From Closterium sp. NIES-65 (Eukaryota > Streptophyta > Zygnematophyceae > Desmidiales > Closteriaceae): DNA of 64,000 nucleotides. The position numbers and the translations under genes are program-made. Numbering within the stretch: position 1 is the stretch's first letter; each line of letters starts with the position of its first letter. Below are positions 11,501-21,249 of this stretch, one piece after another. The DNA lies in the NCBI GenBank assembly GCA_948144175.1, contig CANXME010002590.1:1204501-1268500 (forward strand), read 5' to 3'. Under the pieces are notes generated by a model, which worked only from the letters and a program-made list of their open reading frames with translations, ran no database searches and was not told where the DNA came from.

Positions 11501-11675
11501 GAACGCTCCCTGTATCCGTCAAGCTTCGCAGCTCCACTCGTTTCCCGTTGTTGTAGATGCACGTTTTCCGGTTGACCCAGTCGATCTTGGGGTTGAACCG
11601 CTTCAGAAAATCTTGCCCCAAGATGAAATCTAATCCCTTGATGTTCGTGATCGGCAACGTCGGCTTCCACCTCAA
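8583..11675 (-). CDS. gypsy C pol polyprotein, open 1030 codons (partial)
   Basis: The open frame starts in the protease C-terminal side. RT carries YLDDILIYS (catalytic YLDD at about residues 275-278) and the [17 protein letters not shown] RNase H end. The integrase has the H-H-C-C finger (CDTCQ) and the D-D-E core with [17 protein letters not shown] and [19 protein letters not shown]-terminal chromodomain (about residues 965-1010) has [20 protein letters not shown] and [13 protein letters not shown]. Chromodomains in this family are known to steer integration towards marked chromatin. The protease (DSGASHS motif) continues upstream to about 11890 but has a stop near 11763, so full-length translation is not possible. 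There is no true start at 11675; it is only the first Met. Confidence 0.92.
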   Translation of the reverse strand: MRWKPTLPITNIKGLDFILGQDFLKRFNPKIDWVNRKTCIYNNGKRVELRSLTDTGSVPETTLARFERTMNESKTSYLALVIAAAEEEVLEQYKDIMPDDLPTGVPPARTHEHEIVEEPGAKPVSRAPYRLSPTELTDMKKQIEYLLDTQLIRPSTSPYGAPVLFTPKPDGSLRMCIDYRALNKQTVKNKYPIPRIDDLLDQLRGATVFSKLDLRSSYWQIKMADNSVHKTVFRTRYGSYEYLVMPFRLCNAPATFQAEMNHILRPLLDECVVVYLDDILIYSKNMKEHVEHLRKVFEILRKNKFYVKLSKSDFALKKVQFLGHMVSAEGVHVDPRKIEAVKKWKVPENVKELQQFLGFANYYNRFVPQYAKIAAPLTGLLKKDTPYKWDTLHQQAMEQLQTALTTAPVLILPDPDKDYVVEADASDQAVGAVLMQDHGRGLQPIAYLSKKLHGAELNYPIHDKEALAIVIAFKAWRCYLEGAKTTVYTDHCSLKYLKSQPTLSRRQVRWVDFLETHFHYDIVYKPGLHNKADALSRPGHVAGIQLDGMNPLLKGLFQHGYSVDAEIATAHTKKLLQWEKDLAVRKGSGKIWVPNYAPLRQILLEEFHNVPYAGHFRSNKTLAGIAKYYYWPGMAADVQQFVTSCDTCQRMKSSKQKNAGLLQPLPVPEQPWQVVSLEFITGLPSTSQGHDSILVVIDKFSKMGHFIPTSATATAEATARLFFDRIITIHGIPATLISDRDPKFTSKFWKELMGLLGTKLAMSSAYHPQTNGQTERLNQVVEQLLRTACKEDVSHWDTQLPTLEFAYNNASHAATGKTPFFLCYGWEPLTPQEPTTPAHVQAAHDFVTTMQQLWEKTQRRLTTMQTSQKQYADRQRRDHSVAVGDQVLLDTRNLNLSHLPSKLRPGFCGPFLVAAQVTPVTFRLRLPDTWKLHNAFHVQLLKPYKDPNQQFKGRHLPPPPPVLVQDEPEYEIERVLSHRRRGGKTLEFLIRWKGYDPTEDSWIAEADMGNARRALKDYLVKQGVSHATQL

Positions 11676-11906
11676 CGCCCCTATCTACAGCTGCAGTGTT
11701 GACTTTCCGTGGATGGGAAGCTTCGTACCGTCCGCCATGGTTGCTGAAAACTGGGTTTCTTCTTAGGATTCTCCAATTTTCTCCAACGTCCCGCGGTCGT
11801 ACAACGAGTGGGACGCACCACTGTCCACCAGGGTCTGGAGGCGACGCCCTTTGCAGATCACCTCGAGTACTAGTGGTTGCTGCTGCTCCGAGTATCCGTA
11901 GAAAGT

Positions 11907-13438
11907 TGTCAGAATGTTATCTTATGCTCTAGCCTGTAGTGGGGTGCTCTATAGCGAGTACAACCCTTCTAGGGTTTGCTATTTGTATCCTCATTCTTGC
12001 TAGTGCAATCCCCTTCTCTCTTCTCTCTTCTTTCTTCTAAATTTAACATGCTATCGGAGCAGGTCGATCCCCTTGGATCGATCCTGTGGGTGGGTTACCA
12101 CCTCCTCGCTTCCGCTGCAACTATCTTCCACTACTCGTTGAGCCGCACGCCCCCTGGCGTGCGACGCTTTTTCTTCCCGCCGTGCGCCCCGAGGCGCGCG
12201 GCGGTTTTCTGCCCGTCGTGCGCCCCGAGGCGCGCGGCGGTTCTCTGCCCGCTGTGCGCCCCGAGGCGCGCGGCGGGCTTCTGCCCCGTCGTTCGCCGCG
12301 TCGCCCTCTGGAGGCGCCGCGACGGGCGACGGGGACCCGTCGCGGCCCCGCCGCCCCACTTCGCGGCCCCGCCGCCTCATGTCGCGGCCCCGCCGCCTCA
12401 CTTTGCGGCCCCGCTGCCCCATTTCGCGGCCCCGCCACCCTACATGCGCGGCCCCGCCGCCCCACTTCGCGGCCCCGCCGCCCTTCTGTCGCGGCCCCGC
12501 CGCCCCAAATTCGCGGCCCCGCCGCCCTACTTGCGCCCCGGCCCCTTTTCCCGTCGCCCGTCGCGGCTCCCTCGGGGGCCGCCTGGGGGAGGGGGGCGAG
12601 CGCCGCCATCCCACCCTGCCTACCCGCCATCCCACCCTGCCTGTGTTAGGGTTTGGGGGTGGCAAGTAGGGGGTGGCGAGTATGGGGGTGGCACTTCTTC
12701 ATTCCTCCCTTTGCTCCTCCTCCTCCTTTCGTCTCCCACTGCTGCAGCTGTCGCTGAGGGGGGTGGATGTGTGGGAGACTGGGGTTTAGGGTTTAAGGGG
12801 GGTGCGTGGGAGTGGAGCTAGCGGTGTAGCAGCGGGTGTGTGCCAGGGGGAGTGGGATAGTTTGGGGAAGCTGTATGGAGGTTGCCGTCGTGTCGCCAGC
12901 AGCACCTGTATTCCGGGGACTTCGTCCGGTAGCCCAGTCGTAGCCAGCTGTGCCAGCCGCCCGTGGGTCCGTTGCTCGTCTGCCGCTACTTTAGCCGCGG
13001 GGCCTGTTACTCCTGTATTCCGGGGACTTCGTCCGGAAGCCGCTGTGCCAGTCTGCCTCCTGTTGCCCGTGTGTCTGCAGCTTCAGCCGACGCCTCCTAT
13101 CTCCTCTCCTCTCACTCTCTCTCCTCCTCCTCGCTTGCCCGTTGTGACTACCACTAGCTTTGCTTATAATTGTGAACTCTAAACTATTGCTTCTTGAACT
13201 TGTGCTCAAAATGTGTGGTGACATTGTGATCCACCCTGAGCTTGTACTGCCTTGCTTGCTCTGCTGATTACACCCCACTTTGGCTATGGGGGTGTGTCAG
13301 AATGTTATCTTATGCTCTAGCCTGTAGTGGGGTGCTCTATAGCGAGTACAACCCTTCTAGGGTTTGCTATTTGTATCCTCATTCTTGCTAGTTCAACTCT
13401 CTTCTTTCTTCTAAATTTCACACTTTCACAATCAACAC
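11907..13438 (+). mobile_element. Non-coding LTR retroelement G
   Basis: The 5' LTR at 11907-12048 starts TGTCAGAATG and ends TTTAACA. A primer-like site TGCTATCGGAGC follows at 12049. The 3' LTR starts at 13295 after the same TATGGGGGTG purine tract found in N, H and E, and ends diffusely near 13432-13438. The internal region is a GC-rich leader with CGCGGCCCCGCCG repeats plus a 3' part with TTTAGGG-like sequence, and no gag or pol. I could not find a clean target-site duplication: the left flank is AAAGT and the right flank does not match, so the right end is eroded or rearranged. Confidence 0.82.
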
Positions 13439-14008
13439 ATGAACCTGTTAAAAAAACGCGTGAGGGGGGTTATTAAAAAAACGCGGAACCTGGTGCTTAC
13501 CAGCGTCGGCACCGAATTCATCGCCCTTGGCGGTTATTCGAAGCATGAATTTCTTGAACGCGCTGCTCAGCTGAAACTCCGCGAGGGAAAACGGCTCTGA
13601 TACCAAGTGTCACAGGATTGAATTTCCACTCGAGAATGTTGCACTAAAGGTGAGTACAAGGCGTATTTATACTCAGAAATACATAGAAACAACAAATAAT
13701 CCGGACCTTTTGGAACACGCTCTTCTAGAATAGATAATCACTAGTACGCATAAGCACGCAAGCCCACTGGCACTTCGGATTATGGCAAGATTACGCCTTG
13801 TACACCACTGTCGGTGTTGTTGGTGCCGTATAATGTAAATGTCAGTGCCGAAAATACAAAATCAGTGAAATGATCGGAAAGCTCTAGAAAATAGAATAGT
13901 AGTCCGATTGAGGTGAAATAAAGTGCAAATGAAAGAGGAAAAAAGGAGAATAAGATAATGTAAAAATATAGAATTGAGAAAAATGTCGAACATCGGCGTA
14001 CTCTCACA
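13439..14008 (-). mobile_element. LTR element I fragment: 5' LTR plus start of internal region
   Basis: On the minus strand an LTR (14008 to 13608, 401 bp) begins TGTGAGAGTACG and ends TGTGACA. It is followed by CTTGGTATCAGAGCCG, a primer-binding site, and about 150 bp that could encode the start of a gag (FKKFMLRITAKGDEFG). The rest is missing. It sits inside the RNase H of copia D. The LTR start resembles that of gypsy C/F, but the rest differs. Confidence 0.7.
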
Positions 14009-15461
14009 AGATCGGTGCAGAGCGAGACCGCTCACCAAGGTCGGCGAGCAAGAAGGTCAACCAGCGAAGCTCCTGTGCCGCCATGGCACCGGCGTAGATC
14101 TCTGCCTCTGCACTGGAAGTAGCCACAGACGACGACCGTGTAGACCTCCACGACACAGCACCAGCACCCAGACTGAAGCAGTAACCCTAAGTCAAGTGCT
14201 GAGTCTCCACGTCGTCAGCGTATGAAGAGTCGGAGTGGTCAACGCCACTGGCTGAGTCCCTCCAAGCACAAGATCCATGCTTGATGTAGTCGCCTGGTAC
14301 TTCGCCACCCTCACAGCAGCTGTCCAGTGGACAGGACGGTGCCTCCGAGTCGCAACAAAGCGAGAAAGTATGCTGAGGAGAAAGGCGAGGTCCGGCCGAG
14401 TAGAAGTCATCAGGTGCAGCCCACCAGCTCTGCGTAGGGACCTCTGGACTCAAAAGGCTCGCCGGGAAAGGGGCCAGTGAGCCTGTGGTCAACAGCAAGA
14501 GGAGTGGGCTGTGTGGTGGAGAACTGGAAGTCGAACCGCCGAAGGACCTGCTGCACCATGTGTGACTGAGTCAGTGTGATGGTGCGAGCGGCTCTGTCCT
14601 TGTTGATCTGCAGGCCAAGGTAGCGCTGCAGTTCACCTAGGTCAGTGCACTTGTGTCTCTTCCGCAGTTTGGACTTCACCTGAGCCAGGGCTGCTCTATC
14701 TGCTGTAGCAAAGACCAAGTCGTCAACGTAAACAAGGATTAAGAAAGGAGTGGAACCAGCCCGAACAAATAGTGGCGAGTCGGCGGACGACGGACTAAAC
14801 CCAAGGTCACAAAGCGTGGAGCGAAGAGTGTCATGCCACTCACGGGGCGACTGGCGGAGACTGTAGACTGGTTGCCTCAGGCTCCCCTGGGTCCTAGGTG
14901 GGAAGGTGTCAGTGAAGCCAGGAGGGCGGCGCAGCCATAACGAAGGGCGTTAGCTCAGCTTAGTCTAGGCGCAGTCGTAGCTGCACGCGTTTACGAGAGA
15001 GCGCGAGGACAGCGACTCCTAGGTGCTAAGGGGCGTGAGTCCCTTCGAGTGAAAAAAACAAAGTTGATTTCCTGGGGTGCGGAGATGCGTGGTCCGAAAG
15101 AAAGTGGCTCTCATACCCAAGTGTTATGGGTGCAATGAATTCGAGGTAGCGAGGATTGCACTAAGGTGTTCAATGAGTACAAAGTATGAGCGAAGGCATG
15201 AGCGATTACTTATAGATGAAACATGCAAACGGTAACGCGGTGCGTGCGAGATAGCTAGTGCTATGCTGGCGCGAGGTTCGGGCTATTCCCAGAGCGTAGG
15301 CCGACTCGGCTGCTCCAGTAGTGCGAGGTTTGGTAAAACAATGCGCGCGAAGTTGGCGAAGCCCCGTTAGCAGTAACGGGCGAACAACGGCTGCTGCTAT
15401 ACAAGATGTTGACGGTCGCAGTAAGGAATGTCGAGAAAACTCCTTACACTCGATTATAACA
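14009..15461 (-). mobile_element. Copia D, internally deleted derivative
   Basis: On the minus strand a 340-bp LTR (15461-15122, TGTTAT to ATAACA ends) is followed by the primer-like site GGTATGAGAGCC and about 180 bp of leader. The sequence then jumps directly into a copia RT at about 14940, so gag, protease and integrase are deleted. RT shows ILVYVDDLVFATADRAAL and the DLGELQRYLGLQI block. The remaining RNase H is frameshifted and ends at 14009 at the LTR of element I. The sequence is close to the RT of element E. It cannot make functional protein. Confidence 0.8.
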
Positions 15462-15565
15462 GAGAGTATATCTTACAAATATCTAGGCCATTGGTAAACT
15501 GGCTACTCGGCAGCATTCTGTCAAAGCCAGAAAAGAGGTCACGTTCAAAATAACAATCGTTATTC

Positions 15566-15927
15566 TTATGTAATATTTCTGCTACTAGCCTGTTCTTCAA
15601 ACGATCGCTCAAGTAAACCCACTTTCATTTCTACCGCATCAGACGTTGCTTTAATTGCCGCTAATCTTCTTCCCTCACCACCACCCTTCGAGCCTGCAAC
15701 ATCACGACCAGCTGACATCCCCATAACACCCACCTTCCCATTCGCAATCCCATTCTGACTTTGAATTGTTACTGCTGTTAAAAATCCAACTCTCACATCA
15801 CTCCTAATCACACCATCTCGCATTCCACCTGATTCCATGGAGATTAAAGTTTTGTGAGATCCATCATCAGCAAGATGTGCCGCACGTGCCATAGCCACTG
15901 CAAGGAGAGAATTGGTTCTTCTAGCTT
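15566..15927 (-). pseudogene. 3' part of an ORF split by copia E (second part at 29545-29620)
   Basis: The minus-strand frame is open from the copia E insertion site to the stop at 15566. If E and one copy of the duplicated CTCTT are removed, it joins in frame to 29545-29620, giving an uninterrupted ORF of 146 codons including the stop, which starts at an ATG at 29620. I do not recognise the product. The predicted protein has no signal peptide or membrane segment that I can see. It may be an exon of a larger gene, because a TTAG acceptor-like sequence lies just upstream of the ATG. It could also be a chance ORF, so the gene call is tentative. Confidence 0.4.
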
Positions 15928-16099
15928 CTCTTTGTCAAATTTATATGACATAGCTATTGTAGGCTATAATGGGGTAGCACATATGGGGTACCACTTTCTA
16001 GGGTTTGTACTTGTACCCAACTTTCCCTTAGTCAATTCATTCTCGTTCATTTTTCTCATGGTATAGAGCAGGTTCCCCTGTGGGAACTGTTCCTAGGGC

Positions 16100-17100
16100 C
16101 CACCACCTTTTTTTTTCCTGCCCGGAGCGCGCTCTACTCTGCCCGAGTCGCGCTCCCCTCTTTCGACCCTGTCGCGCCTCCTTAGCGGCCCCGTCGCGTC
16201 GCGCTTGCGGCCCCGTCGCGTCGCCCTCGCGGCCCCGTCATGTCGCGCCGCCCTAGCGGCCACGTCGCGCCGCCCTAGCGGCCACGTCGCGCCGCCCTTG
16301 CGGCCCCGATCCGCCGCCCTCGCGGCTCCGTCGCATCGCGCCGCCCTTGCAGCCCATTCGCGCCGCCATCGCGGCCCTTTCGTGCCGCCCTCCTAGCCGC
16401 CCTAGCGGCCCCGTCGCCTACCCCTGCGGCCCCAGCGCCGCCCTTCCCGGCCCCTGCGCCGCCCTTCCTGGCCCCGGCGCCGCCCTTCCCGGCCCCTACG
16501 CTGCCCTTCCTGGCCCCGGCGCCGCCCTTCCTGGCCCCGGCGCCGCCTGTGCTGGCCCCGTCGCCTACCCTGCTGGCCTCGTCGCCTACCCTGCGGCCCC
16601 GGTGCTACCCTGCGGGGCCCCGGCGCCGCCTCTGCTGGCCCCGTCGCCTACCCTGCGGCCTCGGCGCCGCCTCTGCTGGCCCCGTCGCCTACCCTGCGGC
16701 CCCGACGCCGCCTCTGCTGGCCCCGTCGCCTACCCTGCGGCCCCGGCGCTACCCTTCCCGGCCCCGGCGCCGCCTCTACCGGCCCCGCCGCCGTCCCCAC
16801 GCGGCCCAGCCGTCACCACCGAGTCGCCGGCGCCGCCAAGCTACTACCGAGCCGCCCGAGCCACCTGAGCCGCCCGAGCCGCCGCGCCACCTGAGCCGCC
16901 CGAGCCGTCGGGTCGCCGAGCTGCCGAGCCGCCGTACCGCCGAGCCGCCGAGCCGCCAGAGCCGCCGAGTCGCCGAGCCGCAGTTGCTGCCGAGCCGCCG
17001 TACCGCCGAGTCGCCCGAGCCGCCAGAGCCGCCGAGTCGCCGAGCTGCATTTCCTGCCGAGCCGCCGAGCCGCCCGAGCCGCCCTGTCCGGTAAGAGCAG
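16100..17100 (+). repeat. GC-rich degenerate leader of copia E
   Basis: Short repeats of the GCGGCCCCGTCGC and GAGCCGCCC type fill the untranslated leader between the primer site and gag. Open frames here are Pro/Ala/Arg-rich and change register between units, so I do not call a gene. Confidence 0.8.
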
Positions 17101-17158
17101 CGCCTCTATCACTGCACTGCCCTTACCCTACTGTTCGGGCTGCTAGTCTACTGCTGTC

Positions 17159-18373
17159 ATGGCTACCCCTAGTGTCCTCGCTTTTGACGCTGAGGGTCGG
17201 GCCATTGACTTTGACGTCTGGGTAGATGACCTGCAGCTTTTCCTACAGTGCGATAGGGCAGACGGTCTCTCCCTCTTTGACCTCACTTCTGGTGCCTCTC
17301 CTGCCCCTGCTGCTGATGCTAACGCCACTGTTCGCTCACAGTGGGCCACACGCGATGCTGCTGCACGTCTTGGTGTGCGTCGCCACCTGCCTACCTCTGA
17401 GCGTGCGCACTTTAGCCAGTACAAGAGTGCTCAGACCTTGTACGACGCTGTAGTTGCACGCTACTCCTCCCCTGCCACTGCTGCATTGAGCCGTCTCATG
17501 CTACCGTACCTCTTCCCTGACCTTGCTGCCTTTCCCACAGTCGCTGACCTCATTACGCACCTCCGCACTAGTGACACTCGCTACCGCGCTGCGCTTCCTG
17601 CTGAAATCTGCGCCAAGAACCCCCCCCCCCCCATGTACATCACCCTCTACTACATAGTCACCCGGCTCCCTGACTCTCTTCGCGTAGTCAGGGACCACTT
17701 CCTCTCAGTTTGCCCCACCACTCTCACCGTTGACCTCCTCGAGAAGGCCCTCCTAGCAGCAGAGAAGAGCATAGTCGCTGTAGGAGCCTCTCGTGGTGAC
17801 CCTCGCACCCCCGTCTTTGAGGGGTGTTCCCCCTCCCCCCTCTTGCCCTCTGTTGCTTCTGCTGCTGCTGCCGATCTCGTTGGTTTCTACGGGGTCGGCG
17901 CTGCGTCTGCTTCGAGCGGGAGACGCCGCACCGGCAAGGGCAAGGGGGGCAAGGGCGCTGGAGGGGCTGGCGGGGGCGGTGGAGGTGGCGGTGGCGGTAG
18001 TGGAGGGGGTGGGGGTGGTGGTGGGAGAGGTGGCGGGGGTGGAGGTGTCGGTGGCGGCGGTGGAGGCGGAGGCGGAGGCAGCGGTGGCGGTGGGGGCGGA
18101 GGTGGCGGAGGTGGCGGCGGAGGAGGAGGCGGCGGCGGAGGAGGCGGAGCTGGTCGGGGTGGCGCTGCGCAGAGGGTCCGCTCCGGTGGTGGTCAGCGCC
18201 AGCAGCAGCAGCGCACTCGTGACATCCCCCCCCTCAGCAGCTCCGTAAGTAGTACGCTGCACGCCAGCGGGGTGGGGGTACTGGTCCGTGCACCTACGTC
18301 CTACGCACCGGCGACCGCGCGGGTGAGCAGTGCGGGGGTGCGCACTCCACCCAGCGTTGCTTTGGCCGCCTGA
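17159..18373 (+). CDS. copia E gag-like protein (frameshifted in its C-terminal part)
   Basis: It starts at the ATG at 17159, just after the leader, and reads MATPSVLAFDAEGRAIDFDV. The N-terminal 200 residues look like a copia gag (UBN2-type) capsid: LQLFLQCDRADGLSLFDL, then a central helical region ending LLEKALLAAEKSIVAVGAS. A Gly tract (about 18000-18165) of more than 50 residues follows a Lys/Gly linker. Near 18230 the frame is lost. The Cys/His segment (CTYVLRT, then EQCGGAHSTQRC) is in the next frame, so a frameshift separates gag from the rest of the polyprotein. This could be damage or, less likely, a programmed shift. It forms the particle shell in related elements. Confidence 0.8.
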   Translation: MATPSVLAFDAEGRAIDFDVWVDDLQLFLQCDRADGLSLFDLTSGASPAPAADANATVRSQWATRDAAARLGVRRHLPTSERAHFSQYKSAQTLYDAVVARYSSPATAALSRLMLPYLFPDLAAFPTVADLITHLRTSDTRYRAALPAEICAKNPPPPMYITLYYIVTRLPDSLRVVRDHFLSVCPTTLTVDLLEKALLAAEKSIVAVGASRGDPRTPVFEGCSPSPLLPSVASAAAADLVGFYGVGAASASSGRRRTGKGKGGKGAGGAGGGGGGGGGGSGGGGGGGGRGGGGGGVGGGGGGGGGGSGGGGGGGGGGGGGGGGGGGGGGAGRGGAAQRVRSGGGQRQQQQRTRDIPPLSSSVSSTLHASGVGVLVRAPTSYAPATARVSSAGVRTPPSVALAA

Positions 18374-18379
18374 CGGACG

Positions 18380-19077
18380 CTTGGCGTCACCAGTTCCCTG
18401 AGGCCACTGAGATCCCTCGCTGGGGCGAGCTGTCTAGGGCGGGAGTAGCTATCTTTGACCTTGACTTTGATGCTATTCTTGCTGCCATGTATACTGTGAC
18501 TATTAGTGATGAGGGTGACTGTTACCGGTGTTTTCCGCCCGACCCGGGCATTGAGACTGCTGCTCTAGGTACTGGTGAGGCTGCTGCTCTAGGTGCTAGC
18601 GAGGCTGTTGCTCTAGGTGCCAGTGCGTCTGCTCCCTCAGATGCTGGTGAGTCTGCTCTCTCAGGTACCGCGTCGGCTTCGGCCTCCCACACCTTCACCC
18701 TTGACTCGGGGGCTTCTCGCTCCTTCTTTCGAGACCGCACCACACTCACGCCACTTGGTCGGCCAGTTGTAGTCTCTCTGGCAGACCCCTCTGGGGGTCC
18801 TGTCCTTGCTCACTTCTCCACTGTCCTCCCGTGTCCGGCGGCCCCCTCTGGCACCCTGTCTGGTCTTTACCTCCCCTCGTTCTCTACGAACTTGGTGAGT
18901 GGTGCTGGCCTACAGGATGCGGGGGTTCACCAGTTCACTCCTGCGAGTCAGCGGGTGACCTACTGCACGGACGCTCGGACAGGCCGACACCTGGCCACGT
19001 CTACACGTCGGCCGGGGTCGAGCCTGTACACACTGACCACTGAGTCTCCTCCTGTCCCTGCGTCTGGTCAGGTAGCT
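18380..19077 (+). pseudogene. copia E protease region, interrupted by gypsy F
   Basis: The open frame holds the aspartic protease signature FTLDSGASRSFFRDRT at about 18700. It continues towards the gag-pre-integrase domain (RVTYCTDARTGRHLATSTRR). The frame stops being copia at 19078-19082, where GCGTC is duplicated and the gypsy F LTR begins. It resumes at 24955. Confidence 0.85.
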
Positions 19078-19611
19078 GCGTCTGTGAGAGTACGACGGCT
19101 TATGCCAGCTATGCTTGCTTGCCTTTACATTATCATGCTATTACTAGCATAGGATATTTATATGCATGCATGAATTGCTTGATTTCCTAGGCTAGGTGCT
19201 TTCCTATATTTTATTATAGTTATAGCACCGAGCTAGGTTGCGTGCACCGAATTCTGGCTTTTCGGTTGCCACCGAATTGCCTTCTACCGAATTCGGTAAG
19301 GATCCGTTCGGGACGCTACGCGGCCTGCGGAACCTTCGCGTAACACCTGGTTACGGGGCCTTGTGTCGAGCCTATATATAGCCTCGTGTTGTACTCAGGT
19401 GATAATTGAATTACAATTCTCTTTTCTGAGCTCGATCCTAGATCCTCACACTTGCTAATCAGAGCCCGTTTACACGCGAAGTTCTTTCGACCGCTAAAAA
19501 CCAGTCTTCAAAAACCGCGGGGGCGACGCAGTCAAACATCGATTTCGGGTACGTAAAACCGGTTCCGTGTTTTTCGCTCCTCCTCGATTCGGTTTTTTTT
19601 CGGACGCGTTG

Positions 19612-21246
19612 ATGTCAGGCATGGAGGGCCAAGGCGACAACTACGCGACTACGAGCGACATCGCGAGCCTCCGCACCGACATGGAGCAGACGCAGGCGAC
19701 GCTTCGTCGACTCGAGGCTTTTCTGACAAGCCAACCAGGGTTCGCCACCGCAGCAGCAGCGACCACAGCGACTGTAGCACCGAAAACTCCAGCAGCAGTG
19801 GCGACACCGACATTTCACGGACCAATGGCACCACTGTCGCCGAACCTCGAAGCAACACGACCGAGGCTCCCGGAGGCGTTCGATCCAAGCGCGAAGGGAT
19901 CCGACGTCCGGCGATTCGTGGCCACCCTCGAAATTTACTTCGAGGCCATTGGCTGTTCGACCCCGCAACACGACGCAGCAAGGATTCGGCTCGCAGCGAC
20001 ACTGTTACGTGGATCGGCTCTCGAATGGATTTACTACACCGACGTAGCCCGCGGGGAGAAAACGTGGCAGCAGTTTCGGGCAGATTTAATCGAGCGTTTC
20101 GAACCAATTAATGCAACCTACATGGCGCGGCAGCAGATACACCGACACAAGCAATACAGTAGTGTAACAGAGTACACGCAGCAGATGGAGTTACTGTTCA
20201 ACCGCATCACCGACCTGACCGAAGGCGAAAAAATCCAGGCGTACACCGAAGGGTTAAAAATGGAGATTCGGCGGCAGGTGATTGCGGCGAATTACAACAG
20301 CTACAGAGACATCGTGCGTGCTGCCGAGCGATACGACGCGCTGACTCGAAGTCAACCCGAAACACGACGCTTCACGCCAAACCGTACATTCGGCACGGAG
20401 CGATTGGCACACCCCACGTTCGCCGAACCGATGGATATCGACAAATACAACGCGAAGCAGCAGCCGACAAAATGCGAATTTTGCGGCGCAGCAGGACATC
20501 AATTTTTGTCGTGCTACAAAATGAAGAAAGCACGTGCGGCACTCCGGGACGGAAACAGTGGAGCACACTCGAAGTCAAAAAAACGGGAATCGCCAGTAGC
20601 CGCGGATCGACCTGGCGATCGCGTAAATATCCGAAAAGCAGGAAAAGGCGACGACGTGGCGACTTCGGATCAGGTGAAAAAAGGAAAAAAAGATGGCGCG
20701 AATTTAAAACGTCATGACCAGTCGGCATCAGGGGAAATCGCCGAGGCGAATGGAGGCTCCGCGAAAAAAGACTCTGCACCGACTGGGAAACTCCACCCGA
20801 ACACCCACGAAAGTAAGAATTCGTTAAAAGTATCCTATAAAGATGCTCTAACGAAGAATATTGCTTCTCGCGGTTTACAAGCCTTCAAAAAATTCAGGGG
20901 AGGTCTAGAGGCCAAGAAAAAGCCTTTAGAAATTATTCAGGTACCTGAGAAGTTGGGCAAAGTACTACGGAGTGTAGAAAAGGGTCGTGCGTTCCGTGGA
21001 GTTAATATTCTCTCCCCGCAGCACAGTGTTAAGGCTCCCCGTTGCCCACAAGTGAAGCCTACACAGCTGCCAAGGCTTAGAGGAGACATCCAGGCTCAGG
21101 AGGAATTATACAGGCCTCGGAAAAATCCTCCTACCCCCCAGGTGAAGTTGGAAAGCGCTGAGTCAGGTGTAGGAAAAAGGGAAGGTATTAAGTTTGATGT
21201 ACCCTATGATCCTATTAACGAGACCCTCTTTGGCTACTCAGCGCAG
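19612..21246 (+). CDS. gypsy F gag
   Basis: I chose the ATG at 19612 (MSGMEGQGDNYATT), which follows the leader. It has a short coiled-coil-like N-terminus (LRTDMEQTQATLRRLEAF), then a retrotransposon gag domain: RFVATLEIYFEAIGC, LRGSALEWIYY, and TWQQFRADLIERF. A CCHC zinc knuckle C-X2-C-X4-H-X4-C (CEFCGAAGHQFLSC) lies at about 20470-20515. The C-terminal half is Lys-rich and disordered. The frame ends at a TAG (21247-21249). Element C has CAG (Gln) at the same position, so the TAG is probably a point mutation rather than a designed stop. Gag and pol are in the same frame in this family. Confidence 0.88.
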
Positions 21247-21249
21247 TAG

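Larger units (their letters stand above)
8183..11906 (-). mobile_element. Ty3/gypsy chromovirus C, truncated at its 5' side
   Basis: 3' LTR, purine tract, chromodomain, integrase, RNase H, RT and most of the protease are present on the minus strand. The gag and 5' LTR are missing, because element G starts at 11907 in the protease N-terminal region. It is very close to element F at 21250-24949 in the opposite orientation, so the two form a large inverted pair. Confidence 0.92.

Noticed and set aside
12051-12821. Overlapping ORFs of 170-280 codons in element G
   Set aside because: They are open only because of CGCGGCCCCGCCG repeats. All frames are open, and this is the same leader class as in N, H and E.
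17600-17640. Poly-C run in copia E gag as a programmed frameshift site
   Set aside because: The C-run encodes Pro residues in the middle of the capsid-like domain and the frame continues on both sides, so no shift is needed there.
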